Positions 42,938-53,289 of a stretch of 64,000 nt of DNA are shown here, one piece after another. Where the stretch lies: assembly GCA_933228895.1 (NCBI GenBank), contig OW121853.1, positions 123,462,133 through 123,526,132 of the forward strand, given 5' to 3'. A model generated the notes under the pieces. The model searched no databases, was not told the origin of the DNA, and worked only from the letters and a program-made list of their open reading frames with translations. Positions within the stretch are counted from its first letter, which is position 1. Each line of letters starts with the position of its first letter. A program made the position numbers and the translations under genes. Source of the stretch: Platycnemis pennipes (taxonomy: Eukaryota; Arthropoda; Insecta; Odonata; Platycnemididae).

Positions 42938-43664
42938 TCAATTCTGGGGCGCGACGCAACAATGAAGAATACGTGTGTGATCCTCACTGTTGTATAACAC
43001 ATCCAGCAAAGGTTGTCACACAACAAAAAAACATTACATTACGTTTCATTTGAAAATTAAATGGTAGTCAATGTCTTCAAACATTTCTTTGCCAACAAAT
43101 GCGTTTTCCCTAAGTTTCTTCGTTTCTCTTTTCATTACTAAATACAATCAGAGAATCAAACCGACTTATTCATAGAACAATCCTTAGTCAATGTCTTCAA
43201 ACATTTCTTTACCAACAAATGCGTTTTCCCGAAGTTTCTTCGTTTTTCTTTTCATTGCTAAATACAATCAGAGAATCAAACCAACTAATTCATAGAACAA
43301 TCCTTTAGCACCCAGAATCCTGGAGTGCATTCAAAATACCCAAGTGAAAAATTCAAGTAAGTACATGGGTCCTTACATACCCGTTATCACAGAAAGCTTT
43401 TAACTGCGGCACGATTTTGCATATGAAAACAGGTTTCTCATTTTCGCTGCAAACTGGAACTGGATTTACCTGAAATGAGAGAAAAATGGTTTTAATTCCA
43501 CAAGGAAATTATGCACACATTTTGGAATTGAAAATTGATCTCTCGAGCAGTATACGTTTAGTATTTCGCATTTTCATTCCCATTCTAAAAAAAATCAACG
43601 TGTCTGAACCACACAATACCACGGCCCATATCAAAACTGCAGCTAGAGGAATGAATTTGATCAT
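42938..43664 (-). CDS. Candidate four-exon secreted cysteine-rich peptide gene
   Basis: A model from splice logic on the minus strand. Exon 1, 43664-43620, begins MIKFIPLAAVLIWAV, a good signal peptide start, with donor GTG|GTATTG. Exon 2, 43469-43381, follows CTCTCATTTCAG and starts VNPVPVCSENEK; it has three cysteines and donor GG|GTATGT. Exon 3, 43257-43213, follows TGATTGTATTTAG, is 45 bases in phase 2-2, with donor GTTG|GTAAAG. Exon 4, 42986-42938, ends in a short cysteine-rich tail and a TGA. The introns are 150, 123 and 226 bases. All phases agree and give 75 residues with about seven cysteines in the mature part. I recognise no family. Weak points are the exon 1 donor and the exon 4 acceptor. 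There is no transcript evidence. Confidence 0.3.
43065..43304. repeat. Tandem duplication, 2 x 120 bp, holding an exon
   Basis: 43065-43184 and 43185-43304 differ at only a few positions. Each contains the candidate exon 3 on the minus strand. The right copy keeps frame and a GT donor; in the left copy (43093-43137) the frame has a TAG and the donor is GC, so it would be a decayed duplicate exon. Confidence 0.9.
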
Positions 43665-44332
43665 TCATTACATTTTTCTCCCTCAATCTAAAATTAACAA
43701 TTGGGGATGATATATCACATTATATTTGGCATTAAGGGTGTTCGCTTATAATAGTTCGCAAAAACTAGGTCAGAAAACACGCATCAGCCATAAATATGCC
43801 TCTTAGAGAAACATCTGGAGAACATATCTTTTAAATGAGGAAATATTCTTGGATTTGAAATACAACGGAGAGGAATCATTTTCATCCAACAAAACTTATG
43901 ACAGAATTATCTGAAGATAATGCTATCCGAGTACAAAATCAATGCCTTGCAAAGGGGAATTTACTCAACAATGGTCGAAGAAGGACCATCAATGCATGCT
44001 GGTTTGCCTCAAGAAATGAAATTCACATCAATATTTGAAATGGGGAATTTGAAAAAGAAATTAGCTACAATGAATTTAATAGTAAACATATTGAAAGTCG
44101 GTTGAAAATATCAAAAGCGCTTTACACAGAGCAAAACATATTTAGGTAGGTACTTATTATTCGCATTTTTCTCAAACGATTATTTTCCTGAGATTTTCGT
44201 CATTTATGAAGTCAGGTTCTTTCACTGGCTGTGCCTTTTTCCATCTTTCTAATTTTGTAATGATTTAATGCCCAGACCAAAATGGTGAACAGTACGTTAC
44301 AAGAACGAAATAAAGTGCTTCATAACAATGCG

Positions 44333-44440
44333 TTTAGTCTTTCACTTTTTCATTCCCATTCTAAAAACGATCCACGTATCTGAGCTATATATTACAACGC
44401 CCCATGTGAAAACCGAGAAATATATGAATTGTGACGACAC
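44333..44440 (-). pseudogene. Diverged copy of the signal-peptide exon
   Basis: The minus strand reads SSQFIYFSVFTWGVVIYSSD, then TWIVFRMGMKK, which aligns with KFIPLAAVLIWAVVLCGSDT, then LIFFRMGMK from 43664. About 100 bases agree at around 70 percent. The aligned start ATG is missing, but a GT at the same codon boundary (GTT|GTAATA) is kept. It suggests an older tandem duplication of the peptide gene; no second exon was found for this copy. Confidence 0.35.
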
Positions 44441-45430
44441 GGAATGCGTAACATCTTTTCCGGGTGGATGAAAAAAAAGAAGCCATTCAAAAGGTGGAAC
44501 TTTTAATGAAAATGAAAGCATTGAAAACAAAAAATGAGATGCAGACAATAAAATACGACACTGCTCGGAGGAATATAAGAAAATGCGAATGTGTGAAAGG
44601 ACACACCTGTTGCATGAGCGTAAAGGCGCAATCTACCTGCAGGGAGCAAATTTCTTTTTTAAATCTTTCAGTGCTCTTCCGCCACAATTCCTTCCGGCAA
44701 CAGAGAAAGGGAGAGAAATTAAAACTTCAACATACTACTTGTTGTCATCTTAAAGGTCGTACCAATGGGTCCCACTTAATTGGATGCGAGCACGGAAAGT
44801 TAACATATGTCATTTTTCACGCAATCATTCGCGCATTTTGGAAGTTTTCTATTCAGTTCCTTGTTCATACGATGCAATTTTAACAGGGCATCTCTCCATG
44901 CATAATACTTCGCATGCATAACAGGCTTGAGGAGAACTGTCTTTATGGTTAAACTCATTCCGAAAGTAACTGGAGATGTCGGCAATTGGTTTGATCCTGT
45001 TGATCCTAAATTATGGTTCCAAATCATTATCCCTTTTTATTTTGCTTTAAAAATGTCCTAATCACAGTGCATTATGCCATGCTACACGATTTCATAAAGC
45101 CATAAAAGCTCGAATCTGTAAACTGACTTCACTTCACCGAACATCGCCGAATTTCGCAACACAATATCGCCGAAATGTGGCAGCTAGAAGGACAAACTGA
45201 AATGGAAAGAAAAAAAAATGCCTATTTCCATGCATTTTGGTTATTTCCCATGCAGTTACTTTTGAAAATCGCCTTGTACGAAAGTGATCAAAGAAAACGG
45301 TCTCGTGTAAATTGGCTCTGAATAAAAAGAAAAATGAAGGAAAGATAGCAAGAAAATACCATCGCCAAACGGAAATTTTTCATCCTTTTCACTTGTAATT
45401 GAATTTCACCGCCATGGAGTTCGCAACTCT
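44441..45430. other. Unassigned, possible exons on minus strand
   Basis: A 75-codon minus frame (45027-44800) contains KYYAWRDALLKLHRMNKEL and ends LPKCANDCVKNDIC. Near 44640 the minus strand has CTCCCTGCAG|GTAGATTGCG, an acceptor-like site. The longest plus frame is 139 codons (44464-44883), lysine-rich at the start, not recognised. Nothing here is firm. Confidence 0.3.
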
Positions 45431-45797
45431 AGGGCCATATTCGGAATCTCAAATAGAGTTTTGCTTCTACTTCTTACGTCCTAAAATCCCAACAACAAGT
45501 CAAATTGGTGTACAGAATATACCTGCAAAGGAGGTATTACTTCTTAGCGTGACGCTGAGAACTGAGTTAAGGTTCTGAATAAGGCTGGGTCTTATTCATC
45601 ATCTCACCTACAGTCTCACTTCTATTGCTTACGTCATAAAATCTCATTTACGAGTTCCACAGGGTATACAGTTTCTCCTCGCCATGGTTTGATTTGGTTC
45701 ACAACGTGTCGATAATAGGTAATACCAACTTTCCAGAGTGAATCTGCAAACCAATTTGCCTCGAAGTAAAGATTTTGGAACGTAAGCAGTCGTTGGA
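45431..45797. repeat. R2 foldback repeat, nearly complete
   Basis: It starts GGGCCATATTCGGAATCTCA and contains the internal palindrome TTCTTAGCGTGACGCTGAGAA and, in its middle, a second internal start GGGTCTTATTCATCATCTCA. The right end is cut at CGTAAGCAGTCG, where a SINE begins. Confidence 0.8.
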
Positions 45798-46064
45798 AGG
45801 GTCGTAGTGGCCTAGTGGGTAGAGCACTGAGCTACTGACCGAGGTCCTGGGTTCAAATCCCTATCCAAAAACAGCGATCTAAAATCCTCGCGATTCGATT
45901 TTCTGCGTGCCAGAACTTCGTAGGAAATCGCAGGTGGCCCCCCTACCCTGAATGTGTGAATTTCACACACCATTGGCTTAGTACGGAGCTTAGACTCTCG
46001 CCTATCAAAGACCAACCCACGGGTTGAATCACTGAGTGAGTGAAGCAGTGGAAGGGAGACAATG
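45798..46064 (+). mobile_element. tRNA-derived SINE (family S3)
   Basis: GTAGTGGCCTAGTGGGTAGA gives a canonical A box and CCTGGGTTCAAATCCCTATC a canonical B box, 35-40 bases apart. The body continues through GAAATCGCAGGTGGCCCCCC to GACAATG, where LINE DNA begins. The tRNA-like part lacks a complete cloverleaf 3' end, so it is not a tRNA gene. Confidence 0.7.
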
Positions 46065-46540
46065 TACATCTACATAATACCCAGCAAGCCACCTCAAAAG
46101 TGTGTGGCAGGGGGTGAATTCTCACGAAACATGCACTACATATCATGCATTTAAAAGGATTAGTATTAATATAGTAGTCAGAACTACACTATTTAAAAAA
46201 GATAGAAATTGCAAAGCAAACATGCAAAAACATTCTGTTAGTAGGGTTAGCTTTAAGTACTCATACCAACATGCAGCTACCAATGCTATTCATTGCTACT
46301 CTCCGATAGGACATATTTACCGTTATTCGTATCTCTAATTGTGCGAGGGAAAAAGGACATTTTGAATCTGTCAGTTCGGCAATCAATTTCTCTAATTTTG
46401 TGATTATGGTCCAGTCTACCATAGTAAGTTGGGGTTCGCAAAATAGTTCTAACGTCAACACTGAAAATATTATCTTGGAATTTATACAGGAGATTAAGTC
46501 TAAATTTCAACCTGCGATCTGACAATGATTCCCATTTTAA
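46065..46540 (-). mobile_element. CR1-like LINE 3' fragment
   Basis: TACATCTACATAATACCCAG opens the reversed 3' end. The frame 46558-46286 carries LKWESLSDRRLKFRLNLLYK, IFSVDVRTILRTPTYYG, KIREIDCRTDRFKMSFF and RTIRDTNNGKYV. Confidence 0.88.
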
Positions 46541-47160
46541 TTCCAACTGCAATAGCACTGTAGTTGAGATTATGGCCCTAGTATGGCCCTAGGCCTTCTA
46601 ATTCAAATGCAATGGCAAGGCACATATGAAGACTAATAAAAATCGTCTAAATCCTAAAGCCAAAATGATTTCGTTCTAACAAATGTTCAAGGATTTGAGA
46701 CGAAAGATGGAGACTGACGAACGGGCGAAGACGAAGTAAGAAATAGCGCAGAACTGAAGAATGGAACTGAAAGAAAAGGAGACCTCCATGATAGGGTGAC
46801 ACACTTTGGGAGTGCTCTTTCCCAAATAACGCCCCAGCCCCCAACCGCTGACCTCCAGCGTGCCGGGCAATAATTCAAGGACGAACTGCACCGTGTTGTA
46901 AGTTCGCTCACGATGTGAGTGACGTCAAGGATTTCCATGACGACACCACGGTCATCATCATGCATACAACGAGAGGCGGAGGAATGTTCAGCTTTTTCGG
47001 CTTTCTGGAGGGCTGTCGTTAAGTAAGAGGAGACACTTCCAGCGAGAAAGAATCCACGGAATCCTGCAGAGGGAGCGAAAACGGTTCGTGTGGCCATATT
47101 CACCTTTTTAGGAAAAACGCCAATGAAATTATCCTAAAGCGGTGCTGTTGAATTCAACAA
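46541..47160. other. Unassigned; longest non-transposon frame in this part
   Basis: A 138-codon minus frame (47103-46687) begins MNMATRTVFAPSAGF and ends in serine-rich text. I recognise no domain. Other frames overlap it, so coding is doubtful. Confidence 0.3.
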
Positions 47161-47267
47161 ATAATACTAAAGAGTGACTTAAAAGCCACCTTGAGAATAC
47201 GTGGCAGAGAATGGATCTCCAACAGAATCGCGCTACGAGCTTTCGTGGAGAACACACATCCGGGAAA

Positions 47268-48248
47268 TCTACATCTACATAATACCCTGCAAGACACCAT
47301 AAAGGTGTGTGGCAGGGGGCGAATTCTCACCAAACATGCACAGCATATCATGTATAAAATAGGATTAATATTAATATATTAGTATTAACTTCAATATTTA
47401 AAATGATAAAAATAGCAAGGCAAACATGCTGTTAGTTGGGTTAGCTTCAAGTCCAGATACCAACATGCAGCTACTCGTATTGGATACATTTACCGTTGTT
47501 CATATCCCTAATTGTACGTGGAAAAAATGACATTTTGAATCTATCAGTTCGACAATCAATTTCTCTATTTTTGTGATTATGGTCCAGTCCACCATCATAA
47601 GTTGGGGTTCGCAAAATATTTTTAACGTCATCACTCAAAATATGGTCTTGGAATTTGTTCAAGAGATAAAGTCTCAATTTCAACCTGCGATCTGACAACG
47701 ATTCCCAATTTAATTCATTTAATAGACTGGTTACGCTTATAATGTTATCGTACCGTCCTTTTACAAATCTTGTCGATCTTCGCTGCACACGTTCAAGCTC
47801 ATTATTTAGACCGATTTCGTAGGGATTCCATACACTGGCAGCATATTCCAAATGAGGTCTTACAAGGGAAAAGTAGTTGATTTCTCGTATACAATCGTCA
47901 ATTTACCCAGTACTCTTTTGATGAATCTCAGTTTACGATTCGCTTGACCCATTACTTCACGTATGTGTTTACCCCAGGAAAGATCATTTGTCAGTCTTAT
48001 GCCAAGATATTTAATGGATTCCACGTTTGTTAATTCATTATTACTTATTTTGTAAGTGCTAGGAGGAGAGCTATTCATTTTCCAAAAATTCATTACAAGA
48101 CACTTTTTAAAGTTTAATTCTAACTGCCATGTGTCACACCTATTTTCAATTGCTTGGGGGTCAAAATTTTAATATTCTTTATCTTTGGGGAATAGAATTT
48201 CCCTGTGCACTACTGCGTCATCGGCAAATAGACGAAGCTTACTTTAAA
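47268..48248 (-). mobile_element. CR1-like LINE, long 5'-truncated copy
   Basis: The reversed 3' end (TACATCTACATAATACCCTG) is at the left, and the truncation falls at the catalytic palm on the right (plus-strand CGGCAAATAGACGAAGCTTA). At 981 bases it is the longest minus-strand copy. A second, much decayed 3' end (AAAGCCACCTTGAGAATACG) lies just outside at 47175. Confidence 0.9.
47471..48243 (-). pseudogene. LINE reverse transcriptase C-terminal half
   Basis: N to C: KLRLFADDAVVHREILFP, a stop after DKEY, NRCDTWQLELNFKKCLVM, NELTNVESIKYLGIRL, DLSWGKHIREVMGQANRKLR, FIKRVLGKL, a frameshift near 47855, RPHLEYAASVWNPYEIGLNN, VQRRSTRFVKGRYDN, NWESLSDRRLKLRLYLLNKF and the usual ending. The FADD catalytic pair is intact. 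Only one stop and one frameshift separate it from an open frame, so it is fairly young. Confidence 0.9.
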
Positions 48249-48805
48249 TACATATTTGGTAGGCCTCGAATGTTTCGCGGTTGATGAATTCTGTTTCCTA
48301 AGATGAAGGAGACTACCGTATTGGATGAGGAACGGCGGGAACCCATCCAGCTTACTTGGAGCTCTAAGCATTCTAATCCTGACTTGACCCGCCGCTCTTG
48401 ACCCCCCCTCCCCCCCCCCCCATCCGCGAGAGGGGTCAACCGCCGGTCACGTGGGGGTAAGACGAATGAGTCATCGGGCACTAGGAGGTATCGGGGGCAC
48501 ACCGCCCTCTAGCATGCGAATCGATTCCGGTAATCAGTGAGGCGATACGACAGAGCTGCCGATGTGTTTGACTGGCTATCCACAAACGCGACTGTTGCGT
48601 CATCAGGTAATACATTCCCATCGATGCGAGGCGAATATTTTCCGTCAATATTGACGGATAATGACATTGATCGCGCTGATAAGGAAGGTTTCCGTTCCGA
48701 GAAAAATTAAAACGCCTAAATTCTAGAGATAAAAGCATGGATATCGTTAGACGCACGGCGCGACTGACGACATCGGGGAACATCTGATCAAGAACGCAGT
48801 CGCAA
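48249..48805. other. No recognisable gene; poly-C tract
   Basis: A C-rich run (two C-tracts separated by one T) occupies 48401-48422. Short frames only. Confidence 0.4.
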
Positions 48806-49400
48806 ACTGTGCAGCAAACATCGGAAATATTTGTAAATGGACGGTACGATAACCTTATTAGCGTAATCAGTCTGTTAAATGAATTAAATTGGGAATCATT
48901 GTCAGATCGCAGGTTGAAATTTAGACTTAATATCTTAAATCAATACCAAGACCATATTTTGAGTGATGATGTTAAAAATATTTTGCGAACCCCAACTTAC
49001 TATGGTAGACTGGACCATAATCACAAAATTAGAGAAATTGATTGCCGAACTGACAGATTCAAAATGTCCTTTTTCCCTCGTACAATTAGGAATATGAATA
49101 ACGGTACATATATGCAATACGAGTGTAGCAATGAATAACATTGGTAGCTGCATGTTGGTATAAGGACTTGAAGCTAACCCAACTAACAGCATGTTTTTGC
49201 ATGTTTGCTTTGCAATTTTATCTTTTTTTAAATAGTGTAGTTTAGAACAGTACATAAATACTAATCCTTTTTTATGCATGATATGTGAGGTTGTACAGGT
49301 TGTACAGGTGCATGTATGATATTTTTATGCATGTTAGGTGAGAATTCACCCCCTGCCACACACCTTTATGGTTGCTTGCAGGGTATTATGTAGATGTACA
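48806..49400 (+). mobile_element. CR1-like LINE 3' fragment
   Basis: The frame 48809-49138 is open: FVNGRYDNLISVISLLN, WESLSDRRLKFRLNILNQY, CRTDRFKMSFFPRTIRNMNN. The 3' end has CCACACACCTTTATGGTTGC. A short internal repeat GGTTGTACAGGTTGTACAGG at 49290 is not in the other copies. Confidence 0.88.
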
Positions 49401-49869
49401 TGAAACGGAAGAGAAAAGTGGAAAATAAGGGAAACATGGCGGATTAATCGAGGAGAGGAAGAAAACATGTAAGGAAAAAGGAATAAGGGTTACTTATAAT
49501 AGTTATAGTCGCGGAGGAAGAGAGCAGCTGAGTCAATCTCTGTTTACATCGATAAAAAAAACCGGAGCGAAATAGTACATAGATTATGTATGCACAGAAA
49601 ACCCCGTCATGATAGGATTATATAGAAAATATAGTAATATAAGCTTTTCATTTGTTAAAAATTTATGATAGAGGATTGTTACGATAGCGAATCTTAAACT
49701 ACTTAAACATATTTTTTAATTTCATATTTTAGGAGGAATACGAATCGAACCTAAAATTAATGAAAACTGCAGAAGAAGACTGCAAAAAAAAACCTGCAAC
49801 ATAATCATATGTTCTCTCGGTCTCTTTTAAGACTCGCTTTTCTCCTCATTGATGCCACGATAAATCCTA
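49401..49869. other. No recognisable gene
   Basis: AT-rich with short frames. Confidence 0.4.
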
Positions 49870-50166
49870 CCCGGAGGGGGTGGGGGTGTTTGAAATCTAC
49901 GGGATTATCTCGAATAGGTAACTAAGGAGTCACGTGGTATGAACAAGAATGGTTTGCAAATTTGTGTTTGAATCGCTCATAACAATCTCTACCATTGGTT
50001 TTTACTTGAGTTTTATCAAAACTATATTATTATAAAAAACTCAATTAAAACAATTAATGATATTATAACGGTCGATTCAAACACACTTAAGTTGCCAACC
50101 ATTCGTGTTAATACCACGTGACTCCTTCGAGATAATCATGACGATTTGAAACACACCCCCCCTGGG
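49870..50166. mobile_element. M1 foldback MITE, complete copy
   Basis: CCCGGAGGGGGTGGGGGTGT at the left is mirrored by ACACACCCCCCCTGGG at the right. The right arm has lost about 20 bases (CTCCTTCGAGATAATC), so the arms are unequal. Confidence 0.85.
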
Positions 50167-50661
50167 CAAGTCCATAGTAAATTCGACCGCTTTTGAGGTA
50201 ACATATGTGCGCGGAAGGATATTTCGGCTCTTTCTTTGTCGGAGGGATAATCCACAACCAGTGAACCCGCTTTTGCACGTTTCTCCATTGCCTCCTCCTA
50301 CTGTATTCTCAAGAGAGGAGAAATCTTTTTCCATCACACTGGTTTTCGCCCACGCGAATAAATCAGATAAGCTTCCTCATCGTCGGCCTCCCCTTCCCTC
50401 ATACCCTCGCTTTCGACTCACCCACATCGATATCAACCGCCCGATAAATCCCCCCCACGCCACGGAATACCGTGGGACGAGAAACAAAACGTAAACTACC
50501 CCCGTCTCCATAACCCCAACTCCAAGGAGAATGTATGTACCATCCGCTTCCCTTCAACAGTTGGTATTATCATATTAGTACACATTGGGTTTTGTGTTCC
50601 GACGGCTAAGGTTATGTCGTCTGACCTAAAAGCTTAGTCCTAAGGCAACAAAACATTCATA
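50167..50661. other. No recognisable gene
   Basis: A 95-codon plus frame (50207-50494) and an 86-codon minus frame overlap; no motif. Confidence 0.35.
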
Positions 50662-50954
50662 CCCTGTGGGGGTGTTTTTGAAACCGTCGGGAGTAACTCG
50701 AATACGTAACCAACGAGTCAAGTGTTACAAACACGAATGGTTCGCAAATTTTGTATTTTAGTCACTCATTGCTTGCAATTCACTTTTGTTTAGGTACATC
50801 CGAAGACTCTATGCTCGACGCGGATCGGAAAAAAATTAAGTGAAAAAACAAGTGATGACTGTAAAGAGCGAACCATTCGTGTTTGTACCACGTTATTCCT
50901 TGGTTACGTCCATTCGAGATAATCCCGACGGTTTCAAGCACAACCGCCACAGGG
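50662..50954. mobile_element. M1 foldback MITE, complete copy
   Basis: CCCTGTGGGGGTGTTTTTGA is mirrored by TCAAGCACAACCGCCACAGGG. This copy supports extending the terminal repeat to CCCTG. Confidence 0.85.
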
Positions 50955-51064
50955 AGGGATTTGAAGCATCGAGAATATCCCAACAGTCTTTACTAGATTT
51001 ACAAATAGGTACTTCACAAATAAGTGTAGTCTTGGACATCCTATGACAAACAGAAAACATGCAT

Positions 51065-51145
51065 GCCATGGGCGGGATTTGAACCCACGACCTTAGGGCT
51101 ATAAAGCCAGCGCGATACCGTTCTGGCTACCACGACCGGCCAAAC
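51065..51145 (-). mobile_element. tRNA-like SINE head (family S4)
   Basis: On the minus strand GGTCGTGGTAGCCAGAACGG (A box) is followed by GGTCGTGGGTTCAAATCCCG (B box). No cloverleaf was tested and no other copy is in the window. It could be a tRNA pseudogene. Confidence 0.55.
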
Positions 51146-51611
51146 AATTTAAACATTTCATTATGATTGATCCCGATGAACAGAGATTAGGCGCCGAATT
51201 ACTGTCAAAAAAATCCAATACATCCACTCAACAATCCGCTGAAGACGCCGTCGACGCGTCTCTCCTTCATTTGTCGAGCGCAGCAATTAAATCGAGAATC
51301 GTCGGCTTCTGACGTGCGACGGAAGTTCCCGACTGCTTCGCGAACGGAAGACGAGCCGGGCACGAATGGAATCGAACGACTTCGCGCCCTCGCGTTTTCC
51401 GGGAATCAGGCCGTAAATTTGCTTAGCGCGAAACTTAATGGCCTTGACACAATTCATGCGCCATCGGGAAAATCGCGAATCGAAAAAAAGAAGTCCACAA
51501 CCTTGACTTCGCTGTTTTCCGTAAAAATGGCGGTGTCCAGTTGGAAAAGCATGAGGATAACCAGTCGGACATTCCGACCGCTTCAATGGTGCTCACTTTC
51601 GGGTGCCTTGG
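51146..51611. other. GC-rich, overlapping frames, no recognised gene
   Basis: Frames of 99-100 codons overlap on opposite strands (51314-51616 and 51586-51287) and share no motif with known families. Confidence 0.35.
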
Positions 51612-52019
51612 CTTAGGGACATATTCAGATTCTTAACTTAAGTCTCGCTTCCACTACTTTACGTCCTAAAGTCTCTACTTCGAGTTGAATTGGTGTGCAC
51701 GTTCACACTGTACAGTTGGTATGACTTCATAGTGACACGCTATAAACCGCTTCGAACCAAATCGAGGAGAATCTGTATACCCTGTGGAACTCGTATTAGA
51801 GATTTTATGACGTAAGCAGTAGAAGTGAGACTGTAGTTGAAATTCTGAACATGACCCAGCCATATTTTAGAATCTAAACTCAAGTTTTCAGCGTTACGCT
51901 GGGAAGTAATACCACCTTTGCACAGGTTGATTCTGTACGCCAATTTGATTCGGTGTAGGGATTTTAGGACGTAAGCAGTAGAAGCCAGACTGCTGTCGAG
52001 ATTATGAATGTGGCCCTTA
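51612..52019. repeat. R2 foldback repeat, complete reference copy
   Basis: The left end AGGGACATATTCAGATTCTT, with CTCGCTTCCACTACTTTACG and TCCTAAAGTC, is mirrored by GATTTTAGGACGTAAGCAGT, then AGAAGCCAGACTGCTG and TTATGAATGTGGCCCTT. In the middle (51810-51880) a second pair of the same ends meets head-to-tail, so the unit is a dimer of half-elements. Confidence 0.85.
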
Positions 52020-52146
52020 ATCTACACATCGGTGAAAATATCGATTCAATAAGATCAGGTATTTCACCAAAACACAAAGTGGGAGATTGGGATTCAGCCA
52101 TCAAGCATGAATTAATTCATCGTTCATAAAGCATCCATCTTTTAGC

Positions 52147-52205
52147 ACACCTACATTGTATGCACCCTGTTGGCCACCGCAAGGGTGCGTGGCAGAGGGG
52201 TCTCT
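52147..52205 (-). mobile_element. CR1-like LINE 3' remnant
   Basis: ACCTACATTGTATGCACCCT then GTGCGTGGCAGAGGGG; old and short. Confidence 0.5.
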
Positions 52206-52289
52206 AAACAAAAATCTGCGTTATGGGCTTGTGTTTTGTCTATCAGCCTATCTCGTCCAAATCTATAGGTGACATGTAGGAAACGCAGT

Positions 52290-52560
52290 GTCAGTATCTC
52301 AAAAACTTTTCTCCTCTTTCCCCAATCCTCATCCATCGCCTCTCTCTACACCCTAGCTCCACAGAACCACGGGAAACAATATCCTGAAACACACAAATCC
52401 CGAATATTTTCAACCTATATCATGGACTCCGCGGCCTTCTCTAGTCAGTCCTAAGACCCTTTAGCGGCATATACCATTTCCTGCTTTTCCTCTTCCCTCA
52501 CTCTTCTTCACCTCTCGATATCACCTTGGCACAATTCATTAGTTTTCATATGCAGCACCA
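52290..52560. repeat. Pyrimidine-rich repeat P, copy 1
   Basis: CTCATCCA, then CTCCACAGAACCACGGGAA, recur at 56410-56440 (CTCATCCACTTCTCCCACAG), and a similar C/T-rich style appears at 62620-62850. This may be a weakly preserved family; the class is unknown. Confidence 0.35.
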
Positions 52561-52682
52561 CGTAATTGTCCGACTATGGTCAAGTGAACCTATACCGCTT
52601 TATGTCCACTTCGGTCGAGGTAGGTATTATATATAAATTCGGTGTTCGTCATATCGACCTCCAGCTATACAAAAGGGTTGTG

Positions 52683-53271
52683 TATCGAGGTAAGGGCAAA
52701 AATGAAATCAGCTATTCCTTACCAGCGTTTATTATTTACGAGTATAATGTATTCTAACATCAGGGATGAATAAAATGATATACAATGATCAACAACAGAA
52801 ACACCCACAGCAATTACACACTGGATTTCGTCCTATAAATGTCCATATTATAATTACCTTAGAATACATTGAGTCCTTCAGTATCACAAATTTAATACTA
52901 AAATACAAATTAAATATAGTATTAAATTTGTGATGCTGAATGACTCAATGTATTCTAAGGTAATTATAATATGGACATTTATAGGACGAAATCCAGTGTG
53001 TAATCAAGAAAAAAAAGAATTGAGTTGTGTTTGTCAGGGTTTGGATAGATATAGGGATTGGAATTTGTGTAAAATACAACGTTCGAGAGCTATGGTAATT
53101 ATAATATGGACATTTATAGGACGAAATCCAATGTGTAATTGCTGCGGGTGATGTTGATAATTGTATATCATTTTATTCATCCCTGATGATGGAATAAATT
53201 ATACTTGTAAATAATAAACGTTGGTAAGGAATAGCTGAATCCATTTTTGCTCTTACCTCGATATCCATCTC
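52683..53271. mobile_element. Compound palindromic (foldback) element
   Basis: Outer arms: 52683-52790 (ATCGAGGTAAGGGCAAAAAT through AATGATATACAATGATCAAC) against 53155-53271, about 115 bases each. Inner arms: 52805-52897 against 52914-53003, around AAAATACAAATT, stem ACAAATTTAATACTA. A third, partial copy of the inner arm (GGACATTTATAGGACGAAAT) sits at 53094-53140. One 73-codon frame reads VIIIWTFIGRNPVCN twice because of this repeat; it is not thought to be a real protein. Confidence 0.85.
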
Positions 53272-53289
53272 TGTTTATTAAACATAAAA

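Noticed and set aside
44464..44883. 139-codon plus frame starting MDEKKEAIQKVELL
   Set aside because: The lysine-rich start comes from an A-rich run; no motif, and the better coding signals nearby are on the other strand.
45798..45875. tRNA gene
   Set aside because: A and B boxes are good, but there is no complete cloverleaf or mature 3' end by eye; a SINE head is the better reading.
46687..47103. 138-codon minus frame starting MNMATRTVF
   Set aside because: No recognised motif, other frames overlap it, and it lies between LINE copies; not enough to call a gene.
1154..50954. CRISPR-like repeat array from the recurring GTTTGAAACCGTCGGGAT motif
   Set aside because: Copies are kilobases apart, occur as inverted pairs at the ends of 300-bp units and are foldback MITE termini.
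51065..51145. tRNA gene on the minus strand
   Set aside because: B box and A box fit, but acceptor stem pairing was not evident; kept as a tRNA-like SINE head or pseudogene.
52930..53151. 73-codon frame with repeated VIIIWTFIGRNP
   Set aside because: The repetition is explained by the copied arm of the palindromic element, not by a protein repeat.
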